From UBA10646 sp046296295 (GTDB lineage: Bacteria; Bacteroidota; Bacteroidia; Chitinophagales; Chitinophagaceae), in NCBI GenBank assembly GCA_046296295.1, contig JBKBLG010000002.1:186001-250000 (forward strand): a DNA stretch of 64,000 bases, written 5' to 3'. Below are positions 1 to 9,948 of this stretch, piece after piece. Every line of letters starts with the position of its first letter. The stretch's first letter is position 1. The position numbers and the translations under genes are program-made. A model generated the notes under the pieces. That model made no database searches and was not told the DNA's origin. It worked only from the letters and a program-made list of their open reading frames with translations.

Positions 1-545
1 AATGTACCAATAGTGCTAGCACCGCTCGTACTTACATCATTCACACTCAAGTTCTGAGCAGCACTCGGACTGACGCAAAAACCGTACGCATAATCTGCTC
101 TTAAAATACGAGATGATGCACTTGCATTTAACCTAGCACGCGGAGCAGCGGTACTGCTAATAGCAAAAAAAGCAGTTGTATCTCTTAAGTTCGGATCTGA
201 AGCAGTAAGCAATAAACGATAGTTATTACCACTTGTAACTGTAGTTGGAATTACTCCATTAATGAATGTAGCAAAATAGCTATTATAGGTCCCAATAACA
301 GTAGTACCATTATCAAAGCCACCAGTACTATTCGATAAAATAAGGCTAAAAGTATTATTAACATTGTAACAGCCAGTTGTTTTAAACAACACAGCTATAT
401 CACTACCTGCACCATAAGGCAACTGCGCTGCAAAATTTGCATCGTCAATTATCAGCGTTTGTTGTTGTGCACTCACACGCAAGCCAAGCAGCAACAAAAA
501 CAATGATATGAACCAAAGCTTGCCAATGGTGTACAAGCGTTTCAT
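1..545 (-). CDS. Secreted protein, N-terminal part (3' end off the window)
   Basis: An open frame runs from an ATG at 545 to the left edge with no stop, giving about 181 residues. The protein opens with a basic start and a hydrophobic stretch (KLWFISLFLLLLGLRVSA), which is a clear Sec signal peptide, followed by QQQ and a beta-rich, Asn/Thr/Ser-rich stretch (for example STGGFDNGTTVIGTYNSYF). This composition is typical of large exported adhesin-like proteins of Bacteroidota, often secreted by the type IX system, but the C-terminal tail that would prove this lies outside the window. No enzymatic motif is visible. It is divergent from nothing: the upstream neighbour alaS is on the same strand, and a terminator lies between them. 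Confidence 0.7.
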   Translation of the reverse strand, partial: MKRLYTIGKLWFISLFLLLLGLRVSAQQQTLIIDDANFAAQLPYGAGSDIAVLFKTTGCYNVNNTFSLILSNSTGGFDNGTTVIGTYNSYFATFINGVIPTTVTSGNNYRLLLTASDPNLRDTTAFFAISSTAAPRARLNASASSRILRADYAYGFCVSPSAAQNLSVNDVSTSGASTIGT

Positions 546-698
546 AACATATAATTAGATAAACAGATAAGCTTTCTTACAATCGCTAATACAAATTTGA
601 CGATAAAAAGCATCGGCAAAGCTGATAAGAATCAATCCAACAACTAATCAAGTTGAAATCTAAAACAACCTATTCCGCTGTAACATTTACACCGTATA

Positions 699-712
699 CC
701 TTACGGCAAATG
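699..712 (-). repeat. Dispersed 14-mer copy (CCTTACGGCAAATG)
   Basis: Exact match to the window-wide consensus CCTTRCGGYAAATG, in intergenic DNA. It forms an inverted pair with the copy at 801-814, 88 bp away. Confidence 0.8.
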
Positions 713-800
713 AACACTTTTTTTTTATTATATCAATTGCGACGGGTTCGGATACAATGTTAGCTGATGCAACTCTGGCGTGTATTACAGTGTGCATCAG

Positions 801-814
801 CATTTACCGTAAGG
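801..814 (+). repeat. Dispersed 14-mer copy (CATTTACCGTAAGG)
   Basis: Exact consensus copy just beyond the alaS terminator, inverted relative to the copy at 699-712. Confidence 0.8.
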
Positions 815-823
815 ATACAAAAA

Positions 824-845
824 AGCACTCTTACATAAGAGTGCT
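824..845 (-). terminator. Intrinsic terminator of alaS
   Basis: A perfect 9-bp stem (AGCACTCTT / AAGAGTGCT) with a 4-nt loop, followed on the minus strand by a run of six T. It lies 32 bp after the alaS stop. Confidence 0.85.
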
Positions 846-876
846 ATATATTAAATTAACTTAATAGTACTATCAA

Positions 877-3504
877 CTACAATGCATTTTTCACAGCATC
901 TACTACTTGTGGTAATTGTGCTGTAGCTACACCGCCAGCATTGGCCAAGTGCTTTTGTCCGCCGCCGCCACCTTTAATTAAAGGTGCTACAACGGTTTTA
1001 ATAAGCTTACCAGCATCTACACCTTTGGTAACAGCGGTATCGCCAGCGGCAATAACAACCGATGCTTTACCATCAATTGCAGCAGTAAGTACCACAACAG
1101 CAACATCGCCCAACGCAGTTTTAATACCAACAGCCAAGTTGCGTAATGCGTCGGCACTACTTACTTCAACCTGTGCACCCAAGAATTGATATTCATTGTA
1201 CGTTGTGGCTTGTGGCACCAAACTAGCTTGTATAGCTGCTAATTGTTTTGCTTCTAGCGATTCTAATTTTTTACGTAAGTCGCTTACCTCGGCTTGTTGT
1301 TGTTCAATTGCTTTCAATACATCTTTAGGGTGCTTCAATGCTACTTTAATATCTTGTAGTAGCTGCATATGTTCTACGATGTATTGTTCGGCGGCAGCAC
1401 CGCAAACAGCTTCAACCCTGCGTACACCTGCGGCTACTGCAGTTTCGTGTTTAATAGCAAAGAAACCAAGTTCGCCGGTACTGCCAACGTGTGTGCCACC
1501 GCAGAGTTCAATGCTATAATTGGGATCTATCACTACTACGCGAACGGTATCTGCATATTTTTCTCCAAACAACGCCATAGCACCCATAGCAATGGCATCG
1601 TCTTTACTCATTTCTTTAATTACAACCGGAACGTTCTCACGAATCTTTGTATTCACAATAGCCTCTACTTGTGCAATTTCTTCCGCTGTAAGTTTTGCAA
1701 AATGCGAAAAATCGAAACGCAAATGTTCCTCATTCACCAAGCTGCCTTTTTGTGCCACATGTGTACCTAGTACTTTTCGTAAAGCGGCATGCATTAGGTG
1801 TGTTGCACTATGGTGTACCGTAATTTCATGCCTTCTGGTAGTATTCACTTGTGCAATTACACTGCCACTAAGAACGGCAGGAATAGCGTCGGCAAAGTGA
1901 ATAAACAAGTTGTTTTCTTTCTTAGTATCATAAATGGTTATTGTTGCATCACCAATAGTAAGCGTGCCGCTATCGCCAACTTGGCCGCCACTTTCGGCAT
2001 AAAAAGGTGTTGCTTCTAACACAATTTGATAGGCTTCTGTGCCTTTAGCTTTTACTTTTCTGTACTTCACCACTTTGGTAGTGGTTTCAGTGGTATGATA
2101 CCCAACAAAGCTGGTACTAGCCACATCGTTCACAATTACCCAATCTTCTGTATCAATAGCGGTGGCAGCACGGCTACGAGCTTTTTGCTGTGCCATTTCA
2201 GCTTCAAAAGCTGGCTCATCTACCTGAAGATTATTCTCTTGTGCAATCAATCGAGTTAAATCTATCGGAAAACCATAAGTATCGAATAGCTCAAAAGCCT
2301 CCTTGCCATTAATACTACCCGACCCTCTTGCTTTTTCAGTTGTAAGTATATCGTTGATACGCTTTAAACCCTTTTCAAGTGTTCGCAAGAAAGCGTCTTC
2401 TTCTTCTTTAACCACTTTAATTACAAAATCTAATTGCTGATGCAATTCAGGGAACACATTTTCGAACTGTGCTGCTAACACAGGAACCAATTGAAATAAT
2501 AACGGTTGCTTGTAATCGAGATACGAATAGTAATAGCGCACTGCTCTTCTTAAAATTCTTCTGATAACATAGCCGGCACCTGTATTAGAAGGTAATTGAC
2601 CATCGGCAATAGTAAAACTGATAGCTCTAATATGATCGGCTAGTACGCGAAAAGCAACACTTTGCTTATCATCGCCAGCCTTATATGTTTTGTTGGTGAT
2701 GCCTTCTATGGCTTTAATGGTTCCGGTAAATACATCAGTATCGTAATTACTTGTTTTGCCTTGCAATACACGCACCAAACGTTCAAAACCCATACCTGTA
2801 TCTACGTGCTTTGCGGGCAATTGCTGCAACGAACCATCTTTCAATCGGTTAAACTGAATAAATACATTATTCCAAATTTCAATTACCTGCGGATGATCAT
2901 TATTTACTAAATCTTTTCCTGGAACAGCGGCTCTTTCCTCTGGGGTACGACAATCAACATGTATTTCGGTACATGGGCCACAAGGGCCGGTATCGCCCAT
3001 TTCCCAGAAATTATCTTTTTTGTTGCCAAGCAAAATACGGTCTTCCGCAATCCATTTTTTCCACTCATTATAGGCTTCTTCATCACGGGGCAGGCCTTCC
3101 TTTGTATCGCCTTCGAAAATGGTTACATACAGTCGATCTTTATCGAGTTGGTATACCTTGGTTAATAATTCCCAACTCCATGCAATTGCTTCAGCTTTAA
3201 AATAGTTGCCAAAACTCCAGTTGCCTAGCATTTCAAACATGGTATGGTGGTAAGTATCAACACCTACTTCTTCTAAATCGTTATGCTTTCCGCTTACTCG
3301 CAAGCATTTTTGGGTATCGGCAATACGTGGGTTAACGGGCACTTTATTACCCAAAAAATAATCTTTAAACTGGTTCATACCCGCATTAGTGAAGAGTAAG
3401 GTAGGATCGTTTTTAACCACTATTGGCGCACTCGGCACTACATCGTGCTGCTTGCTAGCGAAGAAATCTAAAAACTGCTGACGTATTTGGGCTGCGGTAA
3501 GCAT
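877..3504 (-). CDS. alaS: Alanyl-tRNA synthetase
   Basis: Charges tRNA-Ala with alanine in the cytoplasm. It has about 875 residues, the normal family length. The N-terminal class II catalytic core starts TAAQIRQQFLDFF and includes the motif 2 region with FTNAGMNQFK. The central editing domain carries HSATHLMHAAL (HxxxH) and the later zinc-ligand CGGTHVG. The C-terminal DHHA1 domain ends with the glycine-rich GGGGGQKHLANAGG. I chose the ATG at 3504 because family members begin close to TAAQIR; an in-frame ATG at 3513 adds only three residues. The gene stands alone, divergent from the M23 peptidase, and ends at a strong terminator. Confidence 0.97.
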   Translation of the reverse strand: MLTAAQIRQQFLDFFASKQHDVVPSAPIVVKNDPTLLFTNAGMNQFKDYFLGNKVPVNPRIADTQKCLRVSGKHNDLEEVGVDTYHHTMFEMLGNWSFGNYFKAEAIAWSWELLTKVYQLDKDRLYVTIFEGDTKEGLPRDEEAYNEWKKWIAEDRILLGNKKDNFWEMGDTGPCGPCTEIHVDCRTPEERAAVPGKDLVNNDHPQVIEIWNNVFIQFNRLKDGSLQQLPAKHVDTGMGFERLVRVLQGKTSNYDTDVFTGTIKAIEGITNKTYKAGDDKQSVAFRVLADHIRAISFTIADGQLPSNTGAGYVIRRILRRAVRYYYSYLDYKQPLLFQLVPVLAAQFENVFPELHQQLDFVIKVVKEEEDAFLRTLEKGLKRINDILTTEKARGSGSINGKEAFELFDTYGFPIDLTRLIAQENNLQVDEPAFEAEMAQQKARSRAATAIDTEDWVIVNDVASTSFVGYHTTETTTKVVKYRKVKAKGTEAYQIVLEATPFYAESGGQVGDSGTLTIGDATITIYDTKKENNLFIHFADAIPAVLSGSVIAQVNTTRRHEITVHHSATHLMHAALRKVLGTHVAQKGSLVNEEHLRFDFSHFAKLTAEEIAQVEAIVNTKIRENVPVVIKEMSKDDAIAMGAMALFGEKYADTVRVVVIDPNYSIELCGGTHVGSTGELGFFAIKHETAVAAGVRRVEAVCGAAAEQYIVEHMQLLQDIKVALKHPKDVLKAIEQQQAEVSDLRKKLESLEAKQLAAIQASLVPQATTYNEYQFLGAQVEVSSADALRNLAVGIKTALGDVAVVVLTAAIDGKASVVIAAGDTAVTKGVDAGKLIKTVVAPLIKGGGGGQKHLANAGGVATAQLPQVVDAVKNAL

Positions 3505-3530
3505 AAACACCAAGTAATTATTTTAGAGTA

Positions 3531-3558
3531 TTGTTAAAAGGGCAAGCGGTTATCTTTG
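3531..3558 (+). promoter_or_regulatory. Bacteroidota-type promoter for the M23 peptidase gene
   Basis: TTG at 3531-3533, then 17 bp, then TATCTTTG at 3551-3558, a perfect TAnnTTTG -7 box. Transcription would start near 3565 and leave a leader of about 125 nt before the ATG at 3691. That leader contains the paired 14-mer hairpin at 3649-3679. Confidence 0.5.
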
Positions 3559-3648
3559 ACCACCTACAAGGCCGCAAAACTAAGGTCTTTGCAGGCAACC
3601 GCAAGAGTTTGGTGGCGGAATATGCTTGTGATTTAGCACCTTTACCAC

Positions 3649-3679
3649 CATTTGCCGCAAGGCTACCTTACGGTAAATG
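3649..3679. repeat. Inverted pair of 14-mers forming a 14-bp hairpin with a 3-nt loop
   Basis: CATTTGCCGCAAGG (3649-3662), then CTA, then CCTTACGGTAAATG (3666-3679). The two arms pair over 14 positions with two G-T type mismatches. The hairpin sits 11 bp before the ATG of the M23 peptidase gene, so as RNA it would lie over the ribosome-binding region. Confidence 0.8.
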
Positions 3680-3690
3680 TTTATAAGGCT

Positions 3691-4662
3691 ATGAAAAAAG
3701 TAAAATATTATTACAATACCCACACGCTACGCTACGAGAAACTCGAAGTACCCTTTCGAGTAAAATTATTGCGTGTGTTTGGCTTTATAGCAGCAGCATT
3801 GGTAACGGCTATTATTATTGTAGCTGTTGCATTTCAATACATTGAGCGGCCTCAAGAAACGTTGCTAAAACAACAAAATAAAGAGCTACAACAGAATTAT
3901 ACCATATTGCGCAAGCAGATAGAAGCACTTACTGCACAAATGGATGAGCTTTCGAAACGTGATAACGAAGTGTATCGCAGTGTTTTTGAAGCCGATCCGA
4001 TACCCGATAGTGCTCGTTTAGTAGCTATGGAAAAAAACAAGGAACTAGCCTTGCTTGCTACACTTTCTGAGAACGATATGGTAGCCAGTATGACGCAGCA
4101 ATTAAACACGCTTTCAAAACGCATTGCTTATCAAGAAAAGAGTTACAGCGAAATTGCTGGTATGGTGAAAAACAAAGAACGGTTATTAAAAGCTATTCCT
4201 GCCATTCAGCCTGTGAGTAATAAAAATTTAAATCGTATTGCTAGTGGTTTCGGTTATCGCATTGACCCTGTGTACAAGGTAACCAAGTTTCATGCAGGCC
4301 TCGATTTCACCGCACCACAAGGCACACCTATTTATGCTACTGCAGATGGTAGGGTGAAGGAAGCGGGCTATAACAGTAGCGGCTATGGTAACCATGTTGT
4401 AATTAATCATGGCTATGGATATGAAACATTATATGGCCACATGGTGCGTATTAAAGCACGTGCCGGACAATCAATAAAACGCGGCGAAGTGATTGGCTAT
4501 GTTGGTAGCACGGGTAAGAGCACCGGGCCACACTGCCATTACGAAGTTCATAAGAATGGTAAGCCCGTAGATCCGATTTACTTCTTTTATAACGATTTAT
4601 CGCCAGAGCAATTTGATCGGTTGTTAAAAGTGGCTGCCGCGGCTAACCAAAGTTTAGATTAG
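3691..4662 (+). CDS. Membrane-anchored M23 family metallopeptidase (LytM-type)
   Basis: A cell-wall peptidase or an activator of one. The N-terminus YYYNTHTLRYEKLEVPFRV is the cytoplasmic segment common in Bacteroidota homologues. It is followed by one transmembrane helix (about residues 27-48), a coiled-coil region rich in Leu/Gln/Glu, and a C-terminal LytM domain. The zinc and catalytic residues are intact: HAGLD (H and D), a middle His in LYGHMV, and the HxH of GPHCHYEVH. The start is the ATG at 3691. An upstream TTG frame at 3652 would translate the hairpin repeat into protein and is unlikely. The complete active site argues for real hydrolase activity. Confidence 0.9.
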   Translation: MKKVKYYYNTHTLRYEKLEVPFRVKLLRVFGFIAAALVTAIIIVAVAFQYIERPQETLLKQQNKELQQNYTILRKQIEALTAQMDELSKRDNEVYRSVFEADPIPDSARLVAMEKNKELALLATLSENDMVASMTQQLNTLSKRIAYQEKSYSEIAGMVKNKERLLKAIPAIQPVSNKNLNRIASGFGYRIDPVYKVTKFHAGLDFTAPQGTPIYATADGRVKEAGYNSSGYGNHVVINHGYGYETLYGHMVRIKARAGQSIKRGEVIGYVGSTGKSTGPHCHYEVHKNGKPVDPIYFFYNDLSPEQFDRLLKVAAAANQSLD

Positions 4663-4674
4663 TGACAACAAGCG

Positions 4675-4723
4675 GTAACCCATGCTATGGGGCGGCCTAC
4701 GGCCGCCCCATAGCATGGGTTAC
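4675..4723. terminator. Very strong bidirectional hairpin between convergent genes
   Basis: A perfect 23-bp inverted repeat (arms begin GTAACCCATGCTATGG) with a 3-nt loop. It lies between the M23 gene stop and the stop of the minus-strand repeat protein, so it can end transcription from both sides. There is no long T run on either side. Confidence 0.8.
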
Positions 4724-4746
4724 GAAACATCAACATAACCTTACTG

Positions 4747-7700
4747 CTATTGCTTCACAAACATGCCACTTGCAGTAGTACCATCGGGCAATCGTACTTG
4801 CAAATGATAAGCTCCGGCCGGTAATGTGGCTACCGGCACTTGCAACTGATTAGCTACCGACACTGCCGGCAACATCATTACCTGTGCACCATTAGCATTC
4901 GATACCACTACTCGTACGTTGTTGTTGATAGGCTTAGTAAAGCTTATCTGCAACATATGTTGCACCGGATTGGGATACAACTGTAATGAAATACTTTGTT
5001 GGGTTTGTTGTACCATTACAACTGCACTCAAAGTTGTTTTATCGTTCTGTGCTACTGCTTTAATACGATAGTACACTTTACTTTGTATAGGTGTTACATC
5101 TTTCCACTGATAACTTACAGCAGTACGACTATTATTAGCAGCTATTACCCCAATAGTATTATAGTTGCGAGCATCGTTACTGCGCTGTACTTCGTACGTT
5201 TTAGTATCATCATCGCTGGGTAAGCTCCATGTTACTAAAGCACCTACTTGTTGGCGTTCTGCACTGATACTTGTAAATGTTACAGGCAGTACACTAGCAC
5301 TACGGAATACTAATTGAAATCTGTCTTCGGCCTGGCTCGCTGTGTTATTGGTAACTGTATAACGATACTGCATGTTATTGGTAACAATTGTTTCTGTTCT
5401 AGTGAAACGATCAATCAACAATGCACCATTAGCCGGCAATTGTATATCGCTAAAATTTAAAATATAAATATCTGGTGTGAGTGTTACCACATTTAATGTT
5501 ACTGTATCTATGGCATAGCTAGCATCACGTGTTTGAATACTCATTGCTTGCTGTTGCTTATTACTGGCAATGCGATAGTTAGCTTCTTGCATGGCAGGCG
5601 CATCGAAATTATTACTAACGTTACCACGTACTGTATTATCGTTACTAAACCGTATTACCATTTCGTCTAATAGTTCATTACTGGCAGTATGCAGCCCAAC
5701 TCTAATAAAACCTTGCCATACGGGTACGTTGTTATTTGCCGTAAGGCCATTAGCTTTAATGTTTTCAGTAAAGAAATTACTAATACTTGTTGTAGTATTT
5801 TTTGCCCTTACGGTAAATGCTTGTCCGATAGGAAGAATATTAGTATTGCTTACAACACTTGGTTTATTAAGCATAGTACCAGCATTGTACACGGTGTAAA
5901 TACCAGGCTTGTTCTGCGGATACTGAATCCAATAAGCTGCAAAAATGTGTTGACTATTTTGTGCAGCAACAGTATTGAAATCGATAGGGCTTATATATGG
6001 ATTACCTACTAAGTTGAAATCATTTGGGTGTAAGGTTACTGCAACATTGCCCATCATAAGTGTACCTACTGCTTTTAATGTTACAGCCGATGCTGCTACA
6101 TTAGTACCGCTTAACAAGGTACAACCTTCGTTACGATTACCACGTACTAATAATTTGTAGCCAACTGTGGGTTGTACACTAGTTCTATTGGTGTTTGCTA
6201 CAGACTGCCAACGTGTACCTAACGGTGCAGCACTATTGTAAGTTAACATGCTTGGTGCACCGCTTACACTACCATCGAATCCATTGGCGGTAATAGTACC
6301 ACAAGCACCTATTTCGCCTGTAATGTGTATGCTTTGTTGCCAACTACTATCAATACGTGCTTGTACAGGACTTGCCACAAACAAGAATCGGCGTGTTGGG
6401 GCTGCTGGTATGGATTGTTCTGTAACAACATTACCTTTAATATAATCGGTAATATTTGTGCTAGCAATACTACTGGTACTAGTAAAAGTTATATTGGCTC
6501 TTACGTGTAAGCTACCTGCAATTGGTTTGTAATTACCAGATACTATCAACGTATCATCTGACTGTACCGTAACATTTTGAGGATTGTTGATTGCAATATT
6601 CTGTACCGTACCAACACCGGTAATCATTTGAGGGAAACTGGCATTCATTATTAAATAACCTTCACCTCTTACAACACCATCGTTATACAGTTTCACACCT
6701 TTTACTGTAAGGGAAGCGTTATTATTAATCGTTAATGTTCTAGCTGCACCAATAGCAATATTATATGCAAATACATGTTGTGAGATAACAGGCTCGTTAG
6801 CATTTGCAGTATCAGGAATCATTACATAACTGTTACTATCTGGTACTGCGTTGGGGCTCCAGTTACGAGCATCGCTCCATTGGTTACTTTGTGCACCACG
6901 CCAAATAATGGGCTCGTAATATAAGGCATAAGCTGCACTTATTTTACACCCCATTGTACTAAATGCACCACCTGCGTGTACACGGTTATTAACGGCTACA
7001 ATACTGTTAACTGTGGCATTAGCTCCATTAGAAAGAGTAGTCCATTTTTCGCCAGTCCATACTGCAATGTGATTCACAGTTACCGCCGAGGCAACATCGT
7101 ATGCAGTAGTGAAGTTACCACCTATATATATGTTATTGCCCATGGCACTCATGGTAATAACATTGCCATTTAATCCGTTTAAACTGGCATCGCCTAGTGG
7201 TTGCCATGCTGAGCCGTTCCACATGGCAATTTTGCTACAACTAACAGTTGTGTTATCGGCATTGGTGGCATTTAAAAAATCACCCCCTACATATACTTTA
7301 TTATTTGCTACGGCAACACTATTAACAGTACCATTAAGGCCTTTGCCTAAACTCAACCAACTAGTACCATTCCACATAGCGATACGATTGGCTACAACAG
7401 TATTACTTGCATTTAGTGCGGTAGTAAATGCACCAGCAACATAAACATTGTTGTTAGCTACCAATACTTGTTTCACTTCGCCATTTACACCATTACCTGC
7501 ACCGTTACCACAGAAGTGTTGCCAAGTTGTACCATTCCAAATAGCAATATTATTTACCGCAAGGTTATTGGTTGCACTATTGTAAGCATTAGAAAAGTTG
7601 CCGCCTACAATAAGATTATTACCATAAGATGCTATGGTATTAACATTACCATTAACACCATTACCAAGAAATGAATTAGAACCACCAAGAGTACTCCATG

Positions 7701-9588
7701 TAGTAGCATTCCAACGAGCTATATAATTAGCAACCACTTGCTGATTATTGTTGTTATATACACTACTAAACCAGCCGCCTACGTATACATCGTTATTATG
7801 AATGGCAATAGTATTAACAGTTCCATTAGTGCCGTTACCAATAGGCTTCCATTGAGCACCATCCCACATGGCAATATTGTTCACTTGCACTGTAGCACTG
7901 CCGTTATATGCCATTGAAAATTCGCCACCTACATATACCATATTATTTTTAACAGCTACAGTATAAATAGTACCATTTAAACCATAACCCCCAAGGTTAT
8001 GAATATTAGCATCTACATGGCCCCAACTGTTATTACGCCAAACTGCAATTTTACCAGCTGCAATAGTTTGCCCGTTACTTGTTATTACCCCTGAGAAATT
8101 ACCGACTAAAAACAATTCATTATTTCTAATACACATTGCGTTAATACCAGCAGTAGCACCATTTTGTTGTGCACCACCCATGGGCAACCATGTAGTGCCA
8201 TTCCAACTTGCGATACGCTGCCTGTTATAAGTAGCTGCACCGCAGTAAGAATTGGTAAATTCTCCGGCCGCATGTATTAAACTATCAGTTACTACAATGG
8301 TTTTTACAGCATTATTAACACCATTACCGGTAGCAGTATTACCAGTACCTAAAGCACTCCAAGAGCTACCATTCCAACACGCAATATGGTTGGTTATAAC
8401 CGCAGCACCTGTAGCATTATAAGCTGTTGTGAAGTTGCCACCAACATATACTTTCCCGTTACTACCAGTTGCAATGGTATTAACAATATCACTCACGCCG
8501 TTGCCAGTAAGGGTATTACCTGTGCCCAAGTGGCTCCATGCAGTACCACTCCAAGCAACAATGTTATTTACCTGTAAGGTTGTACCTGCTTGATATGCTT
8601 GCCTAAAAGCACCACCTACCCAAACAGTATTACCATTTACCGCAAGGGCATTCACTGTGCCGTTCACACCGTTGGTAGTTCCGGTAGCACCTAAAACACC
8701 CCAGCTAGTACCGTTCCAAACAGCAATGTTATTGGCAGTGATAGCAGCATTAGCATTATTATATACTTGCGTAAATGTACCACCTACATATACGTTACTA
8801 CCTTGAACAGCAATGGCATTTACTAAACCATTCACACCGTTACCATTGGTAGCATCGGTACCTAAAGTTGCCCACTGTAAGCCATCCCAAACTGCAATTT
8901 TATTGGCTCTTACTGACTCGGCCATACTATTGTATGCTATGCTAAATGCGCCTCCTACATATACCTTACTACCGCTTGTAGCAATAGCCATTACAGTACC
9001 GTTAACACCGTTACCATTCATGTTCTGTTGTGCACCGAGTGGCTCCCAGGTTACACCATTCCATTTAGCAATATTGTTGGCTACAACACTACCAGCAATA
9101 GAAAAACTGCCTCCTATATATACATTCCCTGAACCATCTACCGCAACTGCTAATAAAGAACCAATAGCACCATTATTAATACCGAAACGACTATCCCAAC
9201 CATCATTACAATTATTTTCTGTAGCGGAGCCGGTTGGTGTGTTATTTATTTGTTCAAAGCGAAGCTGGCCACCGAAACTGTTAGATGCTATGCGATAGCC
9301 CAGCGCATTGAAATTACCTTGAATATGGCTAGGTAATGTGCCATCGGGTAATAAATACTTACCCAAAGTAGTAGGTACATAGTATAGTTGCAGCATTTGA
9401 GCATACTGCTGCTGTAGCATATCTCTACTAAATAATTGGTTATACAGGCAGCTAATATCGCTACCACCGGCAGCAACAGCACTTTGTACCAACCATAAAA
9501 GATAGATACAAATGAACCAACAACTTTTTCGGATTTGTACTACAAGCTTCGCATGTAGCCAATGATATATGTTAAGATGCGGTTTCAT
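4747..9588 (-). CDS. Giant secreted repeat protein with type IX secretion C-terminal domain
   Basis: A 1613-residue exported protein. It has a long basic N-terminus and a signal peptide (core WFICIYLLWLVQSAVA). About residues 140-930 hold 14 copies of a roughly 50-residue repeat. Each has a hydrophobic strand ending VYVGGxF, an NNIAxWNG strand, a SWxxLG turn and a GVNGTVNxIA link. This looks like a beta-propeller or solenoid. A beta-rich central region and a fibronectin-like segment (about 1440-1530) follow. The last 75 residues begin LYPNPVQHML and end in a charged tail, the mark of a Por/type IX sorting domain. It should be exported across the outer membrane and attached to or released from the surface. 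The ligand is unknown; no catalytic motif is visible. Confidence 0.88.
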   Translation of the reverse strand: MKPHLNIYHWLHAKLVVQIRKSCWFICIYLLWLVQSAVAAGGSDISCLYNQLFSRDMLQQQYAQMLQLYYVPTTLGKYLLPDGTLPSHIQGNFNALGYRIASNSFGGQLRFEQINNTPTGSATENNCNDGWDSRFGINNGAIGSLLAVAVDGSGNVYIGGSFSIAGSVVANNIAKWNGVTWEPLGAQQNMNGNGVNGTVMAIATSGSKVYVGGAFSIAYNSMAESVRANKIAVWDGLQWATLGTDATNGNGVNGLVNAIAVQGSNVYVGGTFTQVYNNANAAITANNIAVWNGTSWGVLGATGTTNGVNGTVNALAVNGNTVWVGGAFRQAYQAGTTLQVNNIVAWSGTAWSHLGTGNTLTGNGVSDIVNTIATGSNGKVYVGGNFTTAYNATGAAVITNHIACWNGSSWSALGTGNTATGNGVNNAVKTIVVTDSLIHAAGEFTNSYCGAATYNRQRIASWNGTTWLPMGGAQQNGATAGINAMCIRNNELFLVGNFSGVITSNGQTIAAGKIAVWRNNSWGHVDANIHNLGGYGLNGTIYTVAVKNNMVYVGGEFSMAYNGSATVQVNNIAMWDGAQWKPIGNGTNGTVNTIAIHNNDVYVGGWFSSVYNNNNQQVVANYIARWNATTWSTLGGSNSFLGNGVNGNVNTIASYGNNLIVGGNFSNAYNSATNNLAVNNIAIWNGTTWQHFCGNGAGNGVNGEVKQVLVANNNVYVAGAFTTALNASNTVVANRIAMWNGTSWLSLGKGLNGTVNSVAVANNKVYVGGDFLNATNADNTTVSCSKIAMWNGSAWQPLGDASLNGLNGNVITMSAMGNNIYIGGNFTTAYDVASAVTVNHIAVWTGEKWTTLSNGANATVNSIVAVNNRVHAGGAFSTMGCKISAAYALYYEPIIWRGAQSNQWSDARNWSPNAVPDSNSYVMIPDTANANEPVISQHVFAYNIAIGAARTLTINNNASLTVKGVKLYNDGVVRGEGYLIMNASFPQMITGVGTVQNIAINNPQNVTVQSDDTLIVSGNYKPIAGSLHVRANITFTSTSSIASTNITDYIKGNVVTEQSIPAAPTRRFLFVASPVQARIDSSWQQSIHITGEIGACGTITANGFDGSVSGAPSMLTYNSAAPLGTRWQSVANTNRTSVQPTVGYKLLVRGNRNEGCTLLSGTNVAASAVTLKAVGTLMMGNVAVTLHPNDFNLVGNPYISPIDFNTVAAQNSQHIFAAYWIQYPQNKPGIYTVYNAGTMLNKPSVVSNTNILPIGQAFTVRAKNTTTSISNFFTENIKANGLTANNNVPVWQGFIRVGLHTASNELLDEMVIRFSNDNTVRGNVSNNFDAPAMQEANYRIASNKQQQAMSIQTRDASYAIDTVTLNVVTLTPDIYILNFSDIQLPANGALLIDRFTRTETIVTNNMQYRYTVTNNTASQAEDRFQLVFRSASVLPVTFTSISAERQQVGALVTWSLPSDDDTKTYEVQRSNDARNYNTIGVIAANNSRTAVSYQWKDVTPIQSKVYYRIKAVAQNDKTTLSAVVMVQQTQQSISLQLYPNPVQHMLQISFTKPINNNVRVVVSNANGAQVMMLPAVSVANQLQVPVATLPAGAYHLQVRLPDGTTASGMFVKQ

Positions 9589-9948
9589 AGAAAGGAGGAT
9601 TAATGGCTTGCGCCAAAGGATTTGGATATGGTTATTTCAATACACACAAACACTTAGCGGTGTGTTTTACCGTAAGATGGTGTAATACCATCTTATTACT
9701 TACGTAAAAGCAATACTGAAAACTGGAATCTTTCGTTGTATTTCATAACATTGGTTTAAATGAAATAGTTATTCCGATATTGGAACATAAAATTGAACCA
9801 TTTTATATATTTTGCTAAAACTTCTGTGCTTTTTAGTCTTATAGGTACATCACCCTGTCTTTTGCAATAAGAACCACTTATACCTAAAATCAACCATAAG
9901 TAAGCTGCAAGCAGCCTAAATATTGTATCTTGAGCCAAAATTGGTCGC
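9589..9948. other. Divergent intergenic region
   Basis: A 360-bp region between two outward-facing genes for exported proteins; it must hold both promoters, but no clear TTG/TAnnTTTG pair was found. It contains an imperfect inverted repeat at 9665-9709. The inner stem is TAAGATGGT / ACCATCTTA and the outer arms are TTTTAC / GTAAAA. The arms look like degenerate forms of the dispersed 14-mer (TTTTACCGTAAG and ACTTACGTAAAAG). Confidence 0.5.

Larger units (their letters stand above)
546..876. other. Intergenic region between alaS and the secreted protein
   Basis: A 331-bp gene-free stretch. It holds the alaS terminator at 824-845 and two copies of the dispersed 14-mer in opposite orientations (699-712 and 801-814). 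The promoter of the secreted protein should also lie here, but I could not pick a convincing TAnnTTTG box. Confidence 0.6.

Noticed and set aside
3652..3690. Upstream TTG start for the M23 peptidase
   Set aside because: It would translate the repeat hairpin as protein; the ATG at 3691 fits the family N-terminus better.
6900..9200. Long array of related repeats that might be a CRISPR or a tandem DNA repeat
   Set aside because: The periodicity is at the protein level (about 50 residues) inside one open frame; the DNA copies diverge and there are no identical short repeats with spacers.
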